NCBI GenBank assembly: GCA_002478115.1
Contig: DLMH01000086.1
Span: forward strand, 1 to 56,353
Reading direction: 5' to 3'
DNA length: 56,353 bases
DNA from: Candidatus Acidiferrum typicum
GTDB lineage: Bacteria > Acidobacteriota > Terriglobia > Acidiferrales > UBA7541
The notes below the pieces were generated by a model. It made no database searches and was not told the DNA's origin. It saw only the letters and a program-made list of their open reading frames with translations. Position 1 is the stretch's first letter. Each line of letters opens with the position of its first letter. Below, piece by piece: positions 18,087 through 26,732 of the stretch. The position numbers and the translations under genes were made by a program.

Positions 18087-18854
18087 GTGAATTTGCGCTT
18101 GGCGGGAAAAGTGGCGGTGGTGACCGGAGGCGCCTCGGGGATTGGCCGCGCCACGGCGCTGCGTTTTTCCGCGGAAGGTGCGCGTGTGGCCATTTTCGAC
18201 CGCAACGCGGGCAAGGGCGAAGAAGTGCTACGCGACCTCCGCGGGGGCGGGATGAAGGCGATGTTTTTGCCGGTGGACATCGCGGTAGAAGCGCAAGTGA
18301 AGGAAGGCATGCGCAAGGTGGAGGCGGAATTCGGCGCGCTGCACGTACTGGTGAACAATGCGGCGGCGTTCGTGTTTGGTTCCTATGATGTGACGCAGGA
18401 GGATTGGGAGGAAGTACTTTCGGTCAATGTGATGGGGACGGCGTTCTGCGCGAAGCATGCGGTCGAGGCGATGATCCGAGCGGGTGGAGGATCGATTGTC
18501 AACGTGAGCTCCATCAGCGGATTTGTCGCACAGGAAAAGAGCTTGCCGTATAACACGAGCAAAGCGGCGCTGCTGGGGCTGACGCGGGGTTTGGCCATGG
18601 ACCTGGCCCCGCACAAGATCCGCGTGAATGCGGTTGCGCCGGGGTGCATTGATACGCCGCAGTTGCGTGCCGATGTGGAACGGATGGGGATGACCTATGA
18701 GGAAGATCTGGCACTGGAAGGGCCGCTACACATGCTGAGCCGGTTTGGTACGGCAGAGGAAGTGGCAAACACGATTCTTTTTCTTGTGTCAGACGAGGCT
18801 TCGTTTGTCACCGGCACGTGCTTGATGGTGGATGGAGGCTACACGGCGAAGTAG
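18087..18854 (+). CDS. SDR-family NAD(P)-dependent oxidoreductase, end of the dha-lsr-like operon
   Basis: A 255-residue classical SDR starting with GTG at 18087 (GAGGTGAG just upstream). The cofactor site is TGGASGIGRA (about residues 12-21), NNAAA follows at about 90, the catalytic Ser lies in VNVSSISG and the YNTSKAALLG segment supplies Tyr and Lys. The C terminus has the GTCLMVDGGYTAK pattern of 3-oxoacyl-reductase-like sugar dehydrogenases. It is the last rightward gene and meets the second DUF4038 gene tail to tail with 34 bases between. In context it could oxidise the released sugar to a lactone or a later polyol to a ketose. Similarity to the SDR at 9.4 kb is at family level. Confidence 0.88.
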   Translation: MNLRLAGKVAVVTGGASGIGRATALRFSAEGARVAIFDRNAGKGEEVLRDLRGGGMKAMFLPVDIAVEAQVKEGMRKVEAEFGALHVLVNNAAAFVFGSYDVTQEDWEEVLSVNVMGTAFCAKHAVEAMIRAGGGSIVNVSSISGFVAQEKSLPYNTSKAALLGLTRGLAMDLAPHKIRVNAVAPGCIDTPQLRADVERMGMTYEEDLALEGPLHMLSRFGTAEEVANTILFLVSDEASFVTGTCLMVDGGYTAK

Positions 18855-18888
18855 TAGGCCGTAAGCGCGATTTCACGAAGAAAGAAAA

Positions 18889-20220
18889 CTACCGTCCCGG
18901 TGCGGCCAGATGGTTTGAAGCGTCGTCCAAGACAAGCACCCAGTCACCTTCAGCCGGCGGAGTGAACTGCCTTGATCCACTAGCTGGAAAGCTCCCGATA
19001 GATGTAGCCACTCCGTTGCGCGGGTTAAACCACCAGGCATTGACGGGGCCCGCCGAGAGCTTGGCCATGTCTACGGTGATCGTTCTTGCGGACGGCATGT
19101 AGGCCACGACGGTGCTTCCGTCCGAGGTTCTGCCCGCCGCCAGGTAGTCGAGTCCCCAGAATTCGCCGAGGCCTTCGGTGACTACCTTGTGTTCCTGGTC
19201 CGGCACCAAATCAAACCACCGCCGCGAGCGAAATAATCTGCCCCAGTGCATCATCCCTACCGAACCGGGAGCGTCCATGGCCTTCTGCCAACCAGGGTCG
19301 AACAGCCAGATGGGTCGATTTCCCATCACGTGGCCAAAGCCGCCGCAGAGCACGGACCAGTAAGCTTGACGGCGAATCTGAACCTCGGAAGCGTTGTGCT
19401 CGCCTTCGTAAATGGACTCGATCAGGAACGATGGCAGAACAGGAGTGCGGTTGCAGTCCTCAATCAGCCGGAGGTGCACAATCTGGTAGGCGTAACTGGT
19501 ACTAATATCCAGCCAAGGCCCGGGATATTGCTCCGCTGGAGGGGAATCGGAATGGCAATGCGCCGTAAAAAGGTGGCGCTTGTCATATTGGCGGATACCG
19601 AAGGCAATCATGTCGACGTTCGCTCGTGCAGTTCCCGGATCGCGATCGCCGCCCATCACCCAGATGATGTTGTCGAAATCCTTGTAGCGCTGGCCGAGAA
19701 ACTGTCCGTATTGCAGGAGTTTCTCAGGCCCGTTGGCCGTCACCTCATCGATGAAGCCTTCGTCCGTGCCGGGATACCCCAGATAGACCGGCGCGAGGAG
19801 CACAACTTGACCGTTCTCCGCAGCTTTGCGGATGACCCAATCCGCATGCGCGAAATACTTTTCGTTCGGAACGGACCAATCCGACATCTTGGGGAAGGGA
19901 GCCTCTCCGTAGACATTTTTGGGAGGGTTCTTGGCGAACTTGTGTTCGAGAAGATTCACGAGAACGGCGTTAAATCCTTTTGCTTTGCGATCCTGAAGAT
20001 ATTGCGCCGCTTCTTCTCTTGTAAGATTCGCGATCAGAGACCATGCTGCGTCGCCCTGTAAGAGGAATGGCGTACCGTCTTGGCCGACCAGAGAACGACG
20101 ATTCTCGCTAATGCGAAACGGCCGGTTCGTGCTCGTCTGCTGTGACGCAGCCACCGCCGCAAATGTCAGCAGGCATGGCAGCAACCACCGATAAGCATGA
20201 CTTCGAAAGTGTAGCGGCAT
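18889..20220 (-). CDS. Secreted DUF4038 glycoside hydrolase-like protein (GH140/apiosidase-like), copy 2
   Basis: A 443-residue paralogue of the protein at 12903, with the same order of signal peptide (YRWLLPCLLTFAAVAAS), DUF4038 barrel and C-terminal beta-domain (EGDWVLVLDDASN). The candidate catalytic pair is conserved: Asp192 in MGGDRDP and Glu268 in LIESIYEGEHN, with nearly the same spacing as in copy 1. Start 20220 is preferred because GGAGGA is 6 bases upstream; the adjacent ATG at 20223 would leave only 3. It follows the APC permease on the same strand by 57 bases. Two divergent copies flanking one operon suggest cleavage of two linkages or two glycosides. Substrate is unknown. Confidence 0.82.
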   Translation of the reverse strand: MPLHFRSHAYRWLLPCLLTFAAVAASQQTSTNRPFRISENRRSLVGQDGTPFLLQGDAAWSLIANLTREEAAQYLQDRKAKGFNAVLVNLLEHKFAKNPPKNVYGEAPFPKMSDWSVPNEKYFAHADWVIRKAAENGQVVLLAPVYLGYPGTDEGFIDEVTANGPEKLLQYGQFLGQRYKDFDNIIWVMGGDRDPGTARANVDMIAFGIRQYDKRHLFTAHCHSDSPPAEQYPGPWLDISTSYAYQIVHLRLIEDCNRTPVLPSFLIESIYEGEHNASEVQIRRQAYWSVLCGGFGHVMGNRPIWLFDPGWQKAMDAPGSVGMMHWGRLFRSRRWFDLVPDQEHKVVTEGLGEFWGLDYLAAGRTSDGSTVVAYMPSARTITVDMAKLSAGPVNAWWFNPRNGVATSIGSFPASGSRQFTPPAEGDWVLVLDDASNHLAAPGR

Positions 20221-20277
20221 CATGGGTCCTCCGTCGGAACAAAACATAACTTTATTCGCGCGTTCCCATCCACGCCA

Positions 20278-21705
20278 TCAGGATTGAGTTGAGACGCCAT
20301 CGAGGCGGGCGCCGCGCCGCCCAATCAGAACGAAAAGATACACGACACCCGCGAGACTCCACACTGCACCAACCTTCATGGCGAGCGAGGAGACGCTGAG
20401 CCAGATCCACAAACACACGCCGAATCCGATCACCGGGGAAAGAAAATTGGCGAGGAAAGCGAGGTTGCGGCGCTCGCGGCGCCGGAAGAAGTAATGACCG
20501 ATCACGGAGAGATTCACGGCCATGAATCCGGCGCAGGCGCCGAAATTGACGAGCTCCGCTGCTTTGTCGAGATCGAGGATCAACCCGGCGACCATGGCGA
20601 TTGCGCCCATCAGAATCATACTGTAGCTGGGGGTGCGGAGTTTGGGGTGGAGGTAGCCGAAGACGAAATGGGGCAGCTTGCCATCGCGCGCCATGCCGTA
20701 GAGCAAACGCGAGGCGCTGGCCTGACTGGTAATGCCACTGGCCCATGCCTGAGCGACAACCAGAAGGGCGATCAGATAGGCGAGCGCAGGGCCCCCGATG
20801 AGGCGGCCGATATCGCTGAAGGCCGTTTCCACGGGAGAGAAGGTGGTGTAGTCGGGCCAAATCAATTGGCCGAGATAAGTCTGCAGAATGAAGAGGCCGC
20901 CGGCGATGAAGCAAACGAGAATGGTGGCGCGGGGAATGTTTTTCTGGGGGTCCTTCGCGTCTTCGGCGAGAGTGGAGATACCGTCGAAGCCCAAGAAGGA
21001 GAGGACGGCGACAGGGGTTGCGGCCATCACGGCTTTAATGGAGAAATTCTGGGCGGAGTAAAAGGGCTCAAGGGAAATCAGGGTGCCGCGACCGATACCG
21101 TGCGTAAGAGCCCAGACGGCCGCGACGAGAAACCAGATGATCGAGATGCCCAGAATCACATTGAAGATGGTCGAAGCGAGCGAGGTCATCTCAATGCCAC
21201 GTAAATTGATGGCGGTGATGGCGACGGCTGTGAAGATCACCCAAACGCTGTAAGGGACGGCGGGGAGAAGTTTGTGGGAAGTGGCGCCGACGATGATTAC
21301 GCAGAGCATGGGCATGAGGATGTAATCGAGAATCATGACCCAGCCGGCGAGATAACCGACCACGGGGTGGATGGCCTTGGAGGCGTAGGCATAGGTGGAG
21401 CCCGCCTCCGGGAAGGCAGCGGCCATCTTGCCGTAGCTTGCCGCAGTGAAGCTGACGGCGATCATGGCGATGAGGTAGACCATGGCGAAATGGCCGCGGG
21501 ACTGTGCTGCGCCGACGCCGAAGAAGGTGTAAGGGGCCGTTGGGCCGACGAAGGCAAGGCCGAAAAGCACAAGCGCCCAGAGAGAGAGGACGGGCTTTAA
21601 GCCGGGCTGAGATTTTGCGTGGGAACCATCGGAACTCCCCGCCTCTGTGGGCACGGGGCGATCAGTTGGTGAGGGCGACTGGGGCATGCGGAGCCGTGCC
21701 TCCAT
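20278..21705 (-). CDS. APC-superfamily amino acid/polyamine permease (PuuP-like)
   Basis: The 475-residue inner-membrane protein has about twelve hydrophobic helices. The first one (LWALVLFGLAFVGPTAP) carries the helix-1 glycine-rich break of APC transporters, and the FLGFDGISTLAEDAKDP segment after helix 6 is typical of this group. Best-resembling relatives are putrescine- and amino-acid importers. The N-terminal 35 residues are hydrophilic; a second ATG at 21687 with GGAGG upstream is an equally likely start. It is co-directional with the DUF4038 copy 2 gene. With the aminotransferase and D-threonine-aldolase-like genes nearby, an amine or amino-acid substrate would make sense, but a sugar acid cannot be excluded. 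Confidence 0.85.
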   Translation of the reverse strand: MEARLRMPQSPSPTDRPVPTEAGSSDGSHAKSQPGLKPVLSLWALVLFGLAFVGPTAPYTFFGVGAAQSRGHFAMVYLIAMIAVSFTAASYGKMAAAFPEAGSTYAYASKAIHPVVGYLAGWVMILDYILMPMLCVIIVGATSHKLLPAVPYSVWVIFTAVAITAINLRGIEMTSLASTIFNVILGISIIWFLVAAVWALTHGIGRGTLISLEPFYSAQNFSIKAVMAATPVAVLSFLGFDGISTLAEDAKDPQKNIPRATILVCFIAGGLFILQTYLGQLIWPDYTTFSPVETAFSDIGRLIGGPALAYLIALLVVAQAWASGITSQASASRLLYGMARDGKLPHFVFGYLHPKLRTPSYSMILMGAIAMVAGLILDLDKAAELVNFGACAGFMAVNLSVIGHYFFRRRERRNLAFLANFLSPVIGFGVCLWIWLSVSSLAMKVGAVWSLAGVVYLFVLIGRRGARLDGVSTQS

Positions 21706-21916
21706 CGGAGGAGAATTTGGGGCGGAAACAGAGTAGGGGCATTCGCAGGAGCATTGACACGAAGACCTCGAAGCCGAGACACAGCAATCTATTGTAAGCG
21801 TCAGGGAACTTCAATCTATTAGGTTTGCCGTATTCTTTGTTGCGATGCTATCACGCGTAAGCTGTCCAATCTGTCTGCAGAACAAAGGTAAACAGGCTAA
21901 TAAGATGGTGATTCTA

Positions 21917-21968
21917 CTTCTGGTTCGGGACCAGGAGGTTGGTGGTTCAAAACCCTTGCGTCCGAGGA
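21917..21968 (+). repeat. 3'-half of a tRNA-Pro(CGG)-like gene (possible attachment-site remnant)
   Basis: The bases CTGGTTCGGGACCAG with their neighbours form an anticodon arm whose loop TTCGGGA gives anticodon CGG, as in tRNA-Pro. A variable-loop and T-arm-like stretch (GGTGGTTCAAAACC) follows but pairs poorly. No D-arm or 5' acceptor strand precedes it. It is therefore not a functional tRNA. 3' tRNA halves are commonly left at the edge of integrated elements, which would fit the decayed DNA that follows. Confidence 0.4.
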
Positions 21969-22212
21969 CGGGTTTCTGTTCCTCCAAAGAAGGGAGAATG
22001 ACCCCCAATTTCTCGTAAGCGACACCAGATAGGCAGTTGGGTTTTTGATCATTTCGACTGTTGACCTAAGGGTCGCAAGTTCGGATCTGGCTCGGGTGCC
22101 GTTCTTCCAGCTTCATTCCTTTATATCTCCAAGAAGATCCCCTTTGTCCTGCAGCGGCACAGTCGTAGCACATGTTTCGCGCCGGATTTATTGGACAGTG
22201 AATTGAGTGTAT

Positions 22213-22275
22213 TCATGCAGCGGCTCCGAGTGCAAGGAGTTGCTGGCGAGCCTGGGCGGGCGTGAGGTAGCCCAG
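22213..22275 (-). pseudogene. C-terminal tail of an IS3/IS481-type transposase
   Basis: On the minus strand a 20-codon stretch reads LGYLTPAQARQQLLALGAAA then stop, the usual end of integrase-type transposases (the motif after the catalytic Glu). Nothing upstream in any frame continues the homology, so this is a remnant. It is not the same as the transposase at 135-1166, whose C terminus differs. It marks former IS activity in this decayed stretch. Confidence 0.45.
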
Positions 22276-23480
22276 GCATTACGCAGTCTCCCTTCGACTC
22301 CGATGCATTCGGCGGCAAGGAATGCTGTTTTCATCTGATCTCCTAGTCGAAGGTTTGCATGTTGACCTTAATCCGAAAGACAGAGTGAGAGCGACACTGA
22401 CTGCCGACCTGACATACAGCCATTCCGGTTGAGCTTTGTCTCATTCGAACAGCTCTAATACAGCAGGTACTTGGCCCTGACCGCTTTGAACTCATCGATC
22501 CTATCGATCCTGTCTCTCCACGCACGTCTTGGGCCCTGCGCGGTGCCGATAGACTCCTTGCCACCGGGCGCTTCCGCCGGTCTAGGGGCGCCGCGAGCAT
22601 AATTCGGAACGCTCAATGACGTTGAGCGAGATTCGAAGCTGGGTGGGGCTACTGCAAGTGTACCCAATTTTTTGTCTCACTACAGGGGTTCATGCCAAAG
22701 CTTGGGAACAACTGTGCGAACAATTGGACCCAGACACCGCCTAAAATCATGCACTAAGACATAGGAACAAGCTAGACAAACCAACAACTTAGAAGATTTT
22801 TGTCGACCTCTGGATCTGGCTATCGTCGATGAGCCGAGTTGTGGATCGACCCACAGCGCAAGCTGGGTCTATCTGGTAGGACGCCTGCCTCCCAAGCAGA
22901 GGCGCCCAAAATCGGACCAAAAGCTCCAATCGGAACATGACCCAAAAAGTCTTCAGGAAAACCAAGCGCGGATTTGCGATCCCAGCCAAACAGGTTCCAG
23001 GGTCGCAACACCGACAACGGCTCCTCTGAACTTTCTGAGTCTTATTCACGTAACGGCCTGACACGCTTCCTCGGAACCCGCGCCGTGTCCCCTCCTCTTG
23101 TCTGGAAGCCGACTGTGTTGCGGGTTACGTCTATAACAAACCATCCCGCCACTCATCTTCTCGCTATGTACACGTCCACGGGCTGGCCGTGCTTCAGCCT
23201 CGTGGCTGTCCTTGCCTTCGATTTGCGCCGCTTGGGTTTTGCCATCAGCCTTCTACCTCTCCGCCGAGAGCTCTAAATCCGGAACAGATTGCGATTAAGC
23301 GCACGGGAGAGGGAAAAAATCATCGGGCCGGTCGAGATTGCGACCACAAAACGGACGAGCGGCGAAGGGCGGCGGGCGTTAGGCGAGGATAGCGAAACCG
23401 GCCGAGGGACATTTTTCTTAAAAGAAAATACGAGCAGGAATTCCCTGCTGCTGGGGGATGCGCGAGATGTGTTTCGCCGG

Positions 23481-24638
23481 TTAGTCCTTCAAAGTATGCG
23501 GGAACTTGCGTCGGAGTCGTTCGTTGCGTCGCAACACATTGACCTTCCACTGTAGATAGGACTGCAGGAGGTCACGCTGAGCAGCCGATACCTTTTGCAG
23601 AGGTTCAGAAGCGCTCATTACAAATGTGGCGCCGGGCTTGTAAGCTCCGCTGAAGGCACCTGCGGGCAACGATTGCAGGGCGAGGGCGTGCGTCACGGGG
23701 ATCCGGGCGGTTTCGAGTGTTGCTAGGTATTGTTCGACGAATGGTGCGCCTCTTTCGGGCTCGGTGCTGTCGTCCACGGCGGCGGCCAGGGCAAAGAATT
23801 CCGGCGGCGGCAGAATCTGCGCGACGATGCGTTGCGCCAACTCGGTTTCCCGGCGTAGGAGTTCGGCGGTCGTGCGGTCTGCCGGCAGGTTGGCCGCCAG
23901 ATATTCGGTGTAGACGATCAAGCCCGGCGCTGTGACCTCACGAAAGAAGTCTCCCAGGACGCGTAGGATGCGAATACCCAGCTGTGCTTCCCGCAGGAAC
24001 TGCGCGAAGAACAGACTGTTGAACCGTGCGATGTCGGGGACTGCCGTTACAATCGCGACGATGTCGGCCGCATGGGTTTGCGCTTCTTCGCGATCGTGCC
24101 GCCCTTCCTTTGGCTCGCGGAGATTGCTGTAACGGTCCGCAAGCGCCAAAAGCTTCAGCATGACGAGCGCATGAGGCTGGGTCACGCGAACCTGGGCGGT
24201 GAATTCCTTGCCGTTCGGGAGTTTGCCTGAGACCTTGCGGAGATCGGACTGAGCAAGGGCGATCGATCCACCCGTGCAGGCGCGCGCGTGCACGCCGTCC
24301 TGAATGTGCACACGAAAGTCCCTCTCGCGTTTGTATTCTTCCGGTGCCAAGAATTCGATGCGCATCTTCTCGGTGTTGTTCGGAATGGGCTTCTCGAACT
24401 GAAAATTGCGCGATTCTGGAACGGGTATGTAGCCGAGCTTCTCGAAAATCTGGGCGAGTTGTAGCGGTTCCTTGCGCAAGGCGAGGACGTTGAGAAGAAA
24501 GTCGACGTCTTTCGTCGCACGGACTTTTTCGACGGCAAACTTCATGGCCTGGGCCCCGGCCATGACGAAATCTTCGGCCGCCGGCCCGAGGGCGTCGAAG
24601 AGTTCGAGAAGGTAGGTGCGCTGGGGTTCGGGGATCAC
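23481..24638 (-). CDS. Nucleotidyltransferase, AbiEii-like putative toxin
   Basis: A 385-residue protein whose first 60 residues match a minimal nucleotidyltransferase: the glycine-containing helix MAGAQAMKFA followed by TKDVDFLL with Asp44 and Asp46 as likely metal ligands. Type IV toxin AbiEii is built on this fold and modifies RNA or nucleotides. The remaining C-terminal part (residues 200-385) is helical and has no known motif I recognise. Its start overlaps the stop of the AbiEi-like gene by 4 bases, so the putative antitoxin is translated first and coupled, the normal order for AbiE systems. A plain chromosomal nucleotidyltransferase of unknown role is the alternative. No frame damage is visible, in contrast to the surrounding DNA. 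Confidence 0.75.
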   Translation of the reverse strand: MIPEPQRTYLLELFDALGPAAEDFVMAGAQAMKFAVEKVRATKDVDFLLNVLALRKEPLQLAQIFEKLGYIPVPESRNFQFEKPIPNNTEKMRIEFLAPEEYKRERDFRVHIQDGVHARACTGGSIALAQSDLRKVSGKLPNGKEFTAQVRVTQPHALVMLKLLALADRYSNLREPKEGRHDREEAQTHAADIVAIVTAVPDIARFNSLFFAQFLREAQLGIRILRVLGDFFREVTAPGLIVYTEYLAANLPADRTTAELLRRETELAQRIVAQILPPPEFFALAAAVDDSTEPERGAPFVEQYLATLETARIPVTHALALQSLPAGAFSGAYKPGATFVMSASEPLQKVSAAQRDLLQSYLQWKVNVLRRNERLRRKFPHTLKD

Positions 24639-25777
24639 GCGGCCTTCCAGCGTGACGCAATGGCGTTGTCGAGAAGGTAGTCTGCCTGCTTGAGATCACG
24701 CCCGCCACGGGCATACAGGTCCAGATACGCCTGAATGTTGGAGACGCGGGGTGCAGGCGCATCGGTTCTGGCATAGAGGAACACCCCCTCATCATACGGG
24801 TAGATGAAGCGAAGCCGGGGGGCTGTCCCGGACACCGGACGTTCGCTGAGTTGGCGGAGCCTCGCGTCGTTCTGGTCCGGGAGCAGAAACACATCGATGC
24901 GGTCCAGGTCGATGAACGGAGCGTCGGTTGCCGCTGCAGCGGCAGTGAACGCGTAGGGACCGCGGAGGAGCGGTTGTAAACCGGAGTTGATTTGCGCCAG
25001 GGTGGTTCCCAGTGGATTTGAGATTTCGAACGAACTGCGTAAACGCCAGCGGTAGCGTTCCTTGTATTTTTCCGCCCATTCCAGCAACAGACGGCGCGGT
25101 TCGGGGACGACAACGGAGGAGCCTTGCCGCCGTACCCAGAGTTGTTCGTCGAGACTGGAAAGCGCTTTCGAAAGGGCTCCGAGACTGATGGCAAACTGGA
25201 TCTGCTGGGTGGAGAACGCACGGGCGACCCGCTTTGTTTCGGCAGCGAGTTCGTTGGCGATTTCGGTGAGGCTCCAGGGTTTTGGTTTCTCGAGCAGGAC
25301 GCGCAGAACGCGGGACGATCGCCCGGAAAAAACATTGGTGAAAAGCGGGGAGGCGGATTCACCGCTCCGTTCTTTGGCTCGCAGTCCAAGCCGCTGGAGT
25401 GTGAACGTGCCGGGAACATTAATCGAGATATTTCCGGCGAGGTCGATGAAATCGATGCCTTGCTCGATGCAATAGGTCTGCGAGCGTGGAGAGAGCGCCG
25501 GGCAGATCAGGGCGAAGGAAACACCGGGGCGAAGAGATTTCATGCGGCGGACCCATGGAGCGATGTCCTCGAGGAGCTTGGGTGACACGACAGATTTGAA
25601 CTCCCCGAGCACGAGGATACGACTCTTCCCGGATTCGAGTTCGAACTGGACGTCGAACGCGTCTTTCGGTTGGGCTTTGACCGCACGGATGCGTACGCCG
25701 GGCAAGTCCCGGACGGGAATCTGAGTGCGGAGGGCCTGAAGGGCCTCCCTTTCGAATTGGGCCTCTGTGGCCTGCAT
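24635..25777 (-). CDS. AbiEi-family putative antitoxin/regulator with nuclease-like N-terminal domain
   Basis: The 380-residue protein is the first gene of a two-gene leftward operon with the AbiEii-like gene. The central part (about residues 130-220) reads like a winged helix (RVLRVLLEKPKPWSLTEIAN, QFAISLGALSKALSSLDEQ), and the end (DLYARGGRDLKQADYLL) matches AbiEi-type C termini. The N-terminal 120 residues contain Asp42 and then ILVLGEFKS (Glu59, Lys61), a D...ExK pattern of PD-(D/E)XK nuclease folds; this could also be structural only. AbiEi proteins bind their own promoter and repress it, so autoregulation from the 25778-25900 region is expected. The TATA-like AT-rich stretch there would suit that. 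Confidence 0.72.
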   Translation of the reverse strand: MQATEAQFEREALQALRTQIPVRDLPGVRIRAVKAQPKDAFDVQFELESGKSRILVLGEFKSVVSPKLLEDIAPWVRRMKSLRPGVSFALICPALSPRSQTYCIEQGIDFIDLAGNISINVPGTFTLQRLGLRAKERSGESASPLFTNVFSGRSSRVLRVLLEKPKPWSLTEIANELAAETKRVARAFSTQQIQFAISLGALSKALSSLDEQLWVRRQGSSVVVPEPRRLLLEWAEKYKERYRWRLRSSFEISNPLGTTLAQINSGLQPLLRGPYAFTAAAAATDAPFIDLDRIDVFLLPDQNDARLRQLSERPVSGTAPRLRFIYPYDEGVFLYARTDAPAPRVSNIQAYLDLYARGGRDLKQADYLLDNAIASRWKAA

Positions 25778-26732
25778 GGGTGTAATGTTCTCATATTGGA
25801 AAACACGTTGTAAAGGAAAACTTTCCTATATAGTGCATTTTCGCAAATACGAAAAGACGACCTCTATCCTATGACAAACATCTGCCGAATTCACTGAGGC
25901 GCCCTTCCAAGGGGGGAGCGGTTCGCGGCTCTCGCGCAGTGGTCGGTTCCCTAAACCTTGCACGTTTCTGGCAGGAGCGCCTGCCTCGTGAGCAGAAGTG
26001 CTACATTCGGGAAATGGTTGTTGAGAGTGAAACTCACACGGTCCATCAATCCCGCCGCATGAGGTGACCCACGTAATGGAGCAGTAGAGACTGGTGACAG
26101 ACCAGATATATTTTCATGAGCGGATACCGGTGGATAGGCGTCCCGGCAGCTACTGCTTGAAGAGCGCCCCTATCGACCTTCTCAGGAATCCCGCCACCGC
26201 ATTAAGCCGTAGCCGCTTCCTTGGGAGCCCAATGTTTGGCAGTGCGCATATCGATCCAGTCACAGTGAAGTTCAAGGTGTATCTCTGCGTCGCCTTGGGG
26301 TACAAGGAAACGTTCCAAGGCTGCTGGTATGGGGGAATAAATTCCGCCGTTCATTTCCTGCAGCAGTCGCTCAAGCTGGATCGCACCTTCGGCCCGGAGC
26401 ACACCGTTGAGGTTGGCAGAGACGACGTCATGCAGTCGGATTTCATACTGAAATGCCGCGCTAACCGTACCCGATGCTACATAAGTAATCTTGTTGCCGG
26501 AGCACTGTCACGTCGCGAACAAAGATGCCAAACGGGGGAAGGATCACCCGGGTGCTGCGTGTCCCGTCGGGACCAGCAATTGCGCGAGCTGCCATATGCC
26601 GAAAGTAAAGATTCCCAGTATGCATGCACCGCTCACGGACCATCTCATTAGAGTTGTGCGAACCAGTGCGCCATAAGTCTACGAAGCGAAACCATGGACT
26701 GAAACAACAAGCCCTCAGGACTTCCCGCCTGC
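25778..26732. other. Degenerate region between the AbiE-like pair and GH31 gene
   Basis: No intact gene. It contains the probable promoter of the AbiEi-like gene (AT-rich, 25795-25860), a second tRNA-anticodon-like stretch at 25978-25996 (CGCCTGCCTCGTGAGCAGA) and the cytochrome remnant described separately. On the minus strand about 26202-26505 stays open for roughly 100 codons (contains ITYVASGTVS and ALERFLVPQGD) but has no start context and no family I recognise; it may be the tail of a lost gene. Confidence 0.5.
26520..26676 (+). pseudogene. C-terminal remnant of a multihaem c-type cytochrome
   Basis: In one plus-strand frame the end of the open stretch reads NCASCHMPKVKIPSMHAP, then TDHLIRVVR and stop. 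CxxCH is a haem-c attachment site, and the sequence after it closely resembles the last haem and tail of Acidobacteria-type doubled CxxCH/TPR cytochromes. No further CxxCH sites or signal peptide exist upstream in frame, so only the end of the gene is left. It is directed toward the convergent GH31 gene. Confidence 0.6.

Larger units (their letters stand above)
21790..23480. other. Decayed intergenic region with no intact gene
   Basis: About 1.7 kb between the APC permease and the AbiEii-like gene. Apart from the tRNA-Pro-like half (21917-21968), the transposase tail (22213-22275) and a tRNA-Gly(CCC)-like anticodon arm at 22872-22903 (GCCTGCCTCCCAAGCAGA), all six frames are broken into short open stretches with no recognisable family. 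Base composition is slightly more AT-rich than the flanking operons. It reads as a junkyard at the edge of one or more lost elements. Confidence 0.6.

Noticed and set aside
22872..22903. tRNA-Gly(CCC)-like sequence
   Set aside because: Only the anticodon arm fits; T-arm and acceptor stem do not form, so it is reported as a repeat-like feature and not as a tRNA gene.
23938..25419. A 493-codon minus-strand open frame across the AbiE-like pair
   Set aside because: It lies in another frame over both real genes, is rich in Arg/Pro/Ser and has no motif; a by-product of codon bias.
26094..26651. A 185-codon plus-strand open frame before the GH31 gene
   Set aside because: No motif in this frame; only the overlapping frame with the CxxCH site has recognisable similarity.
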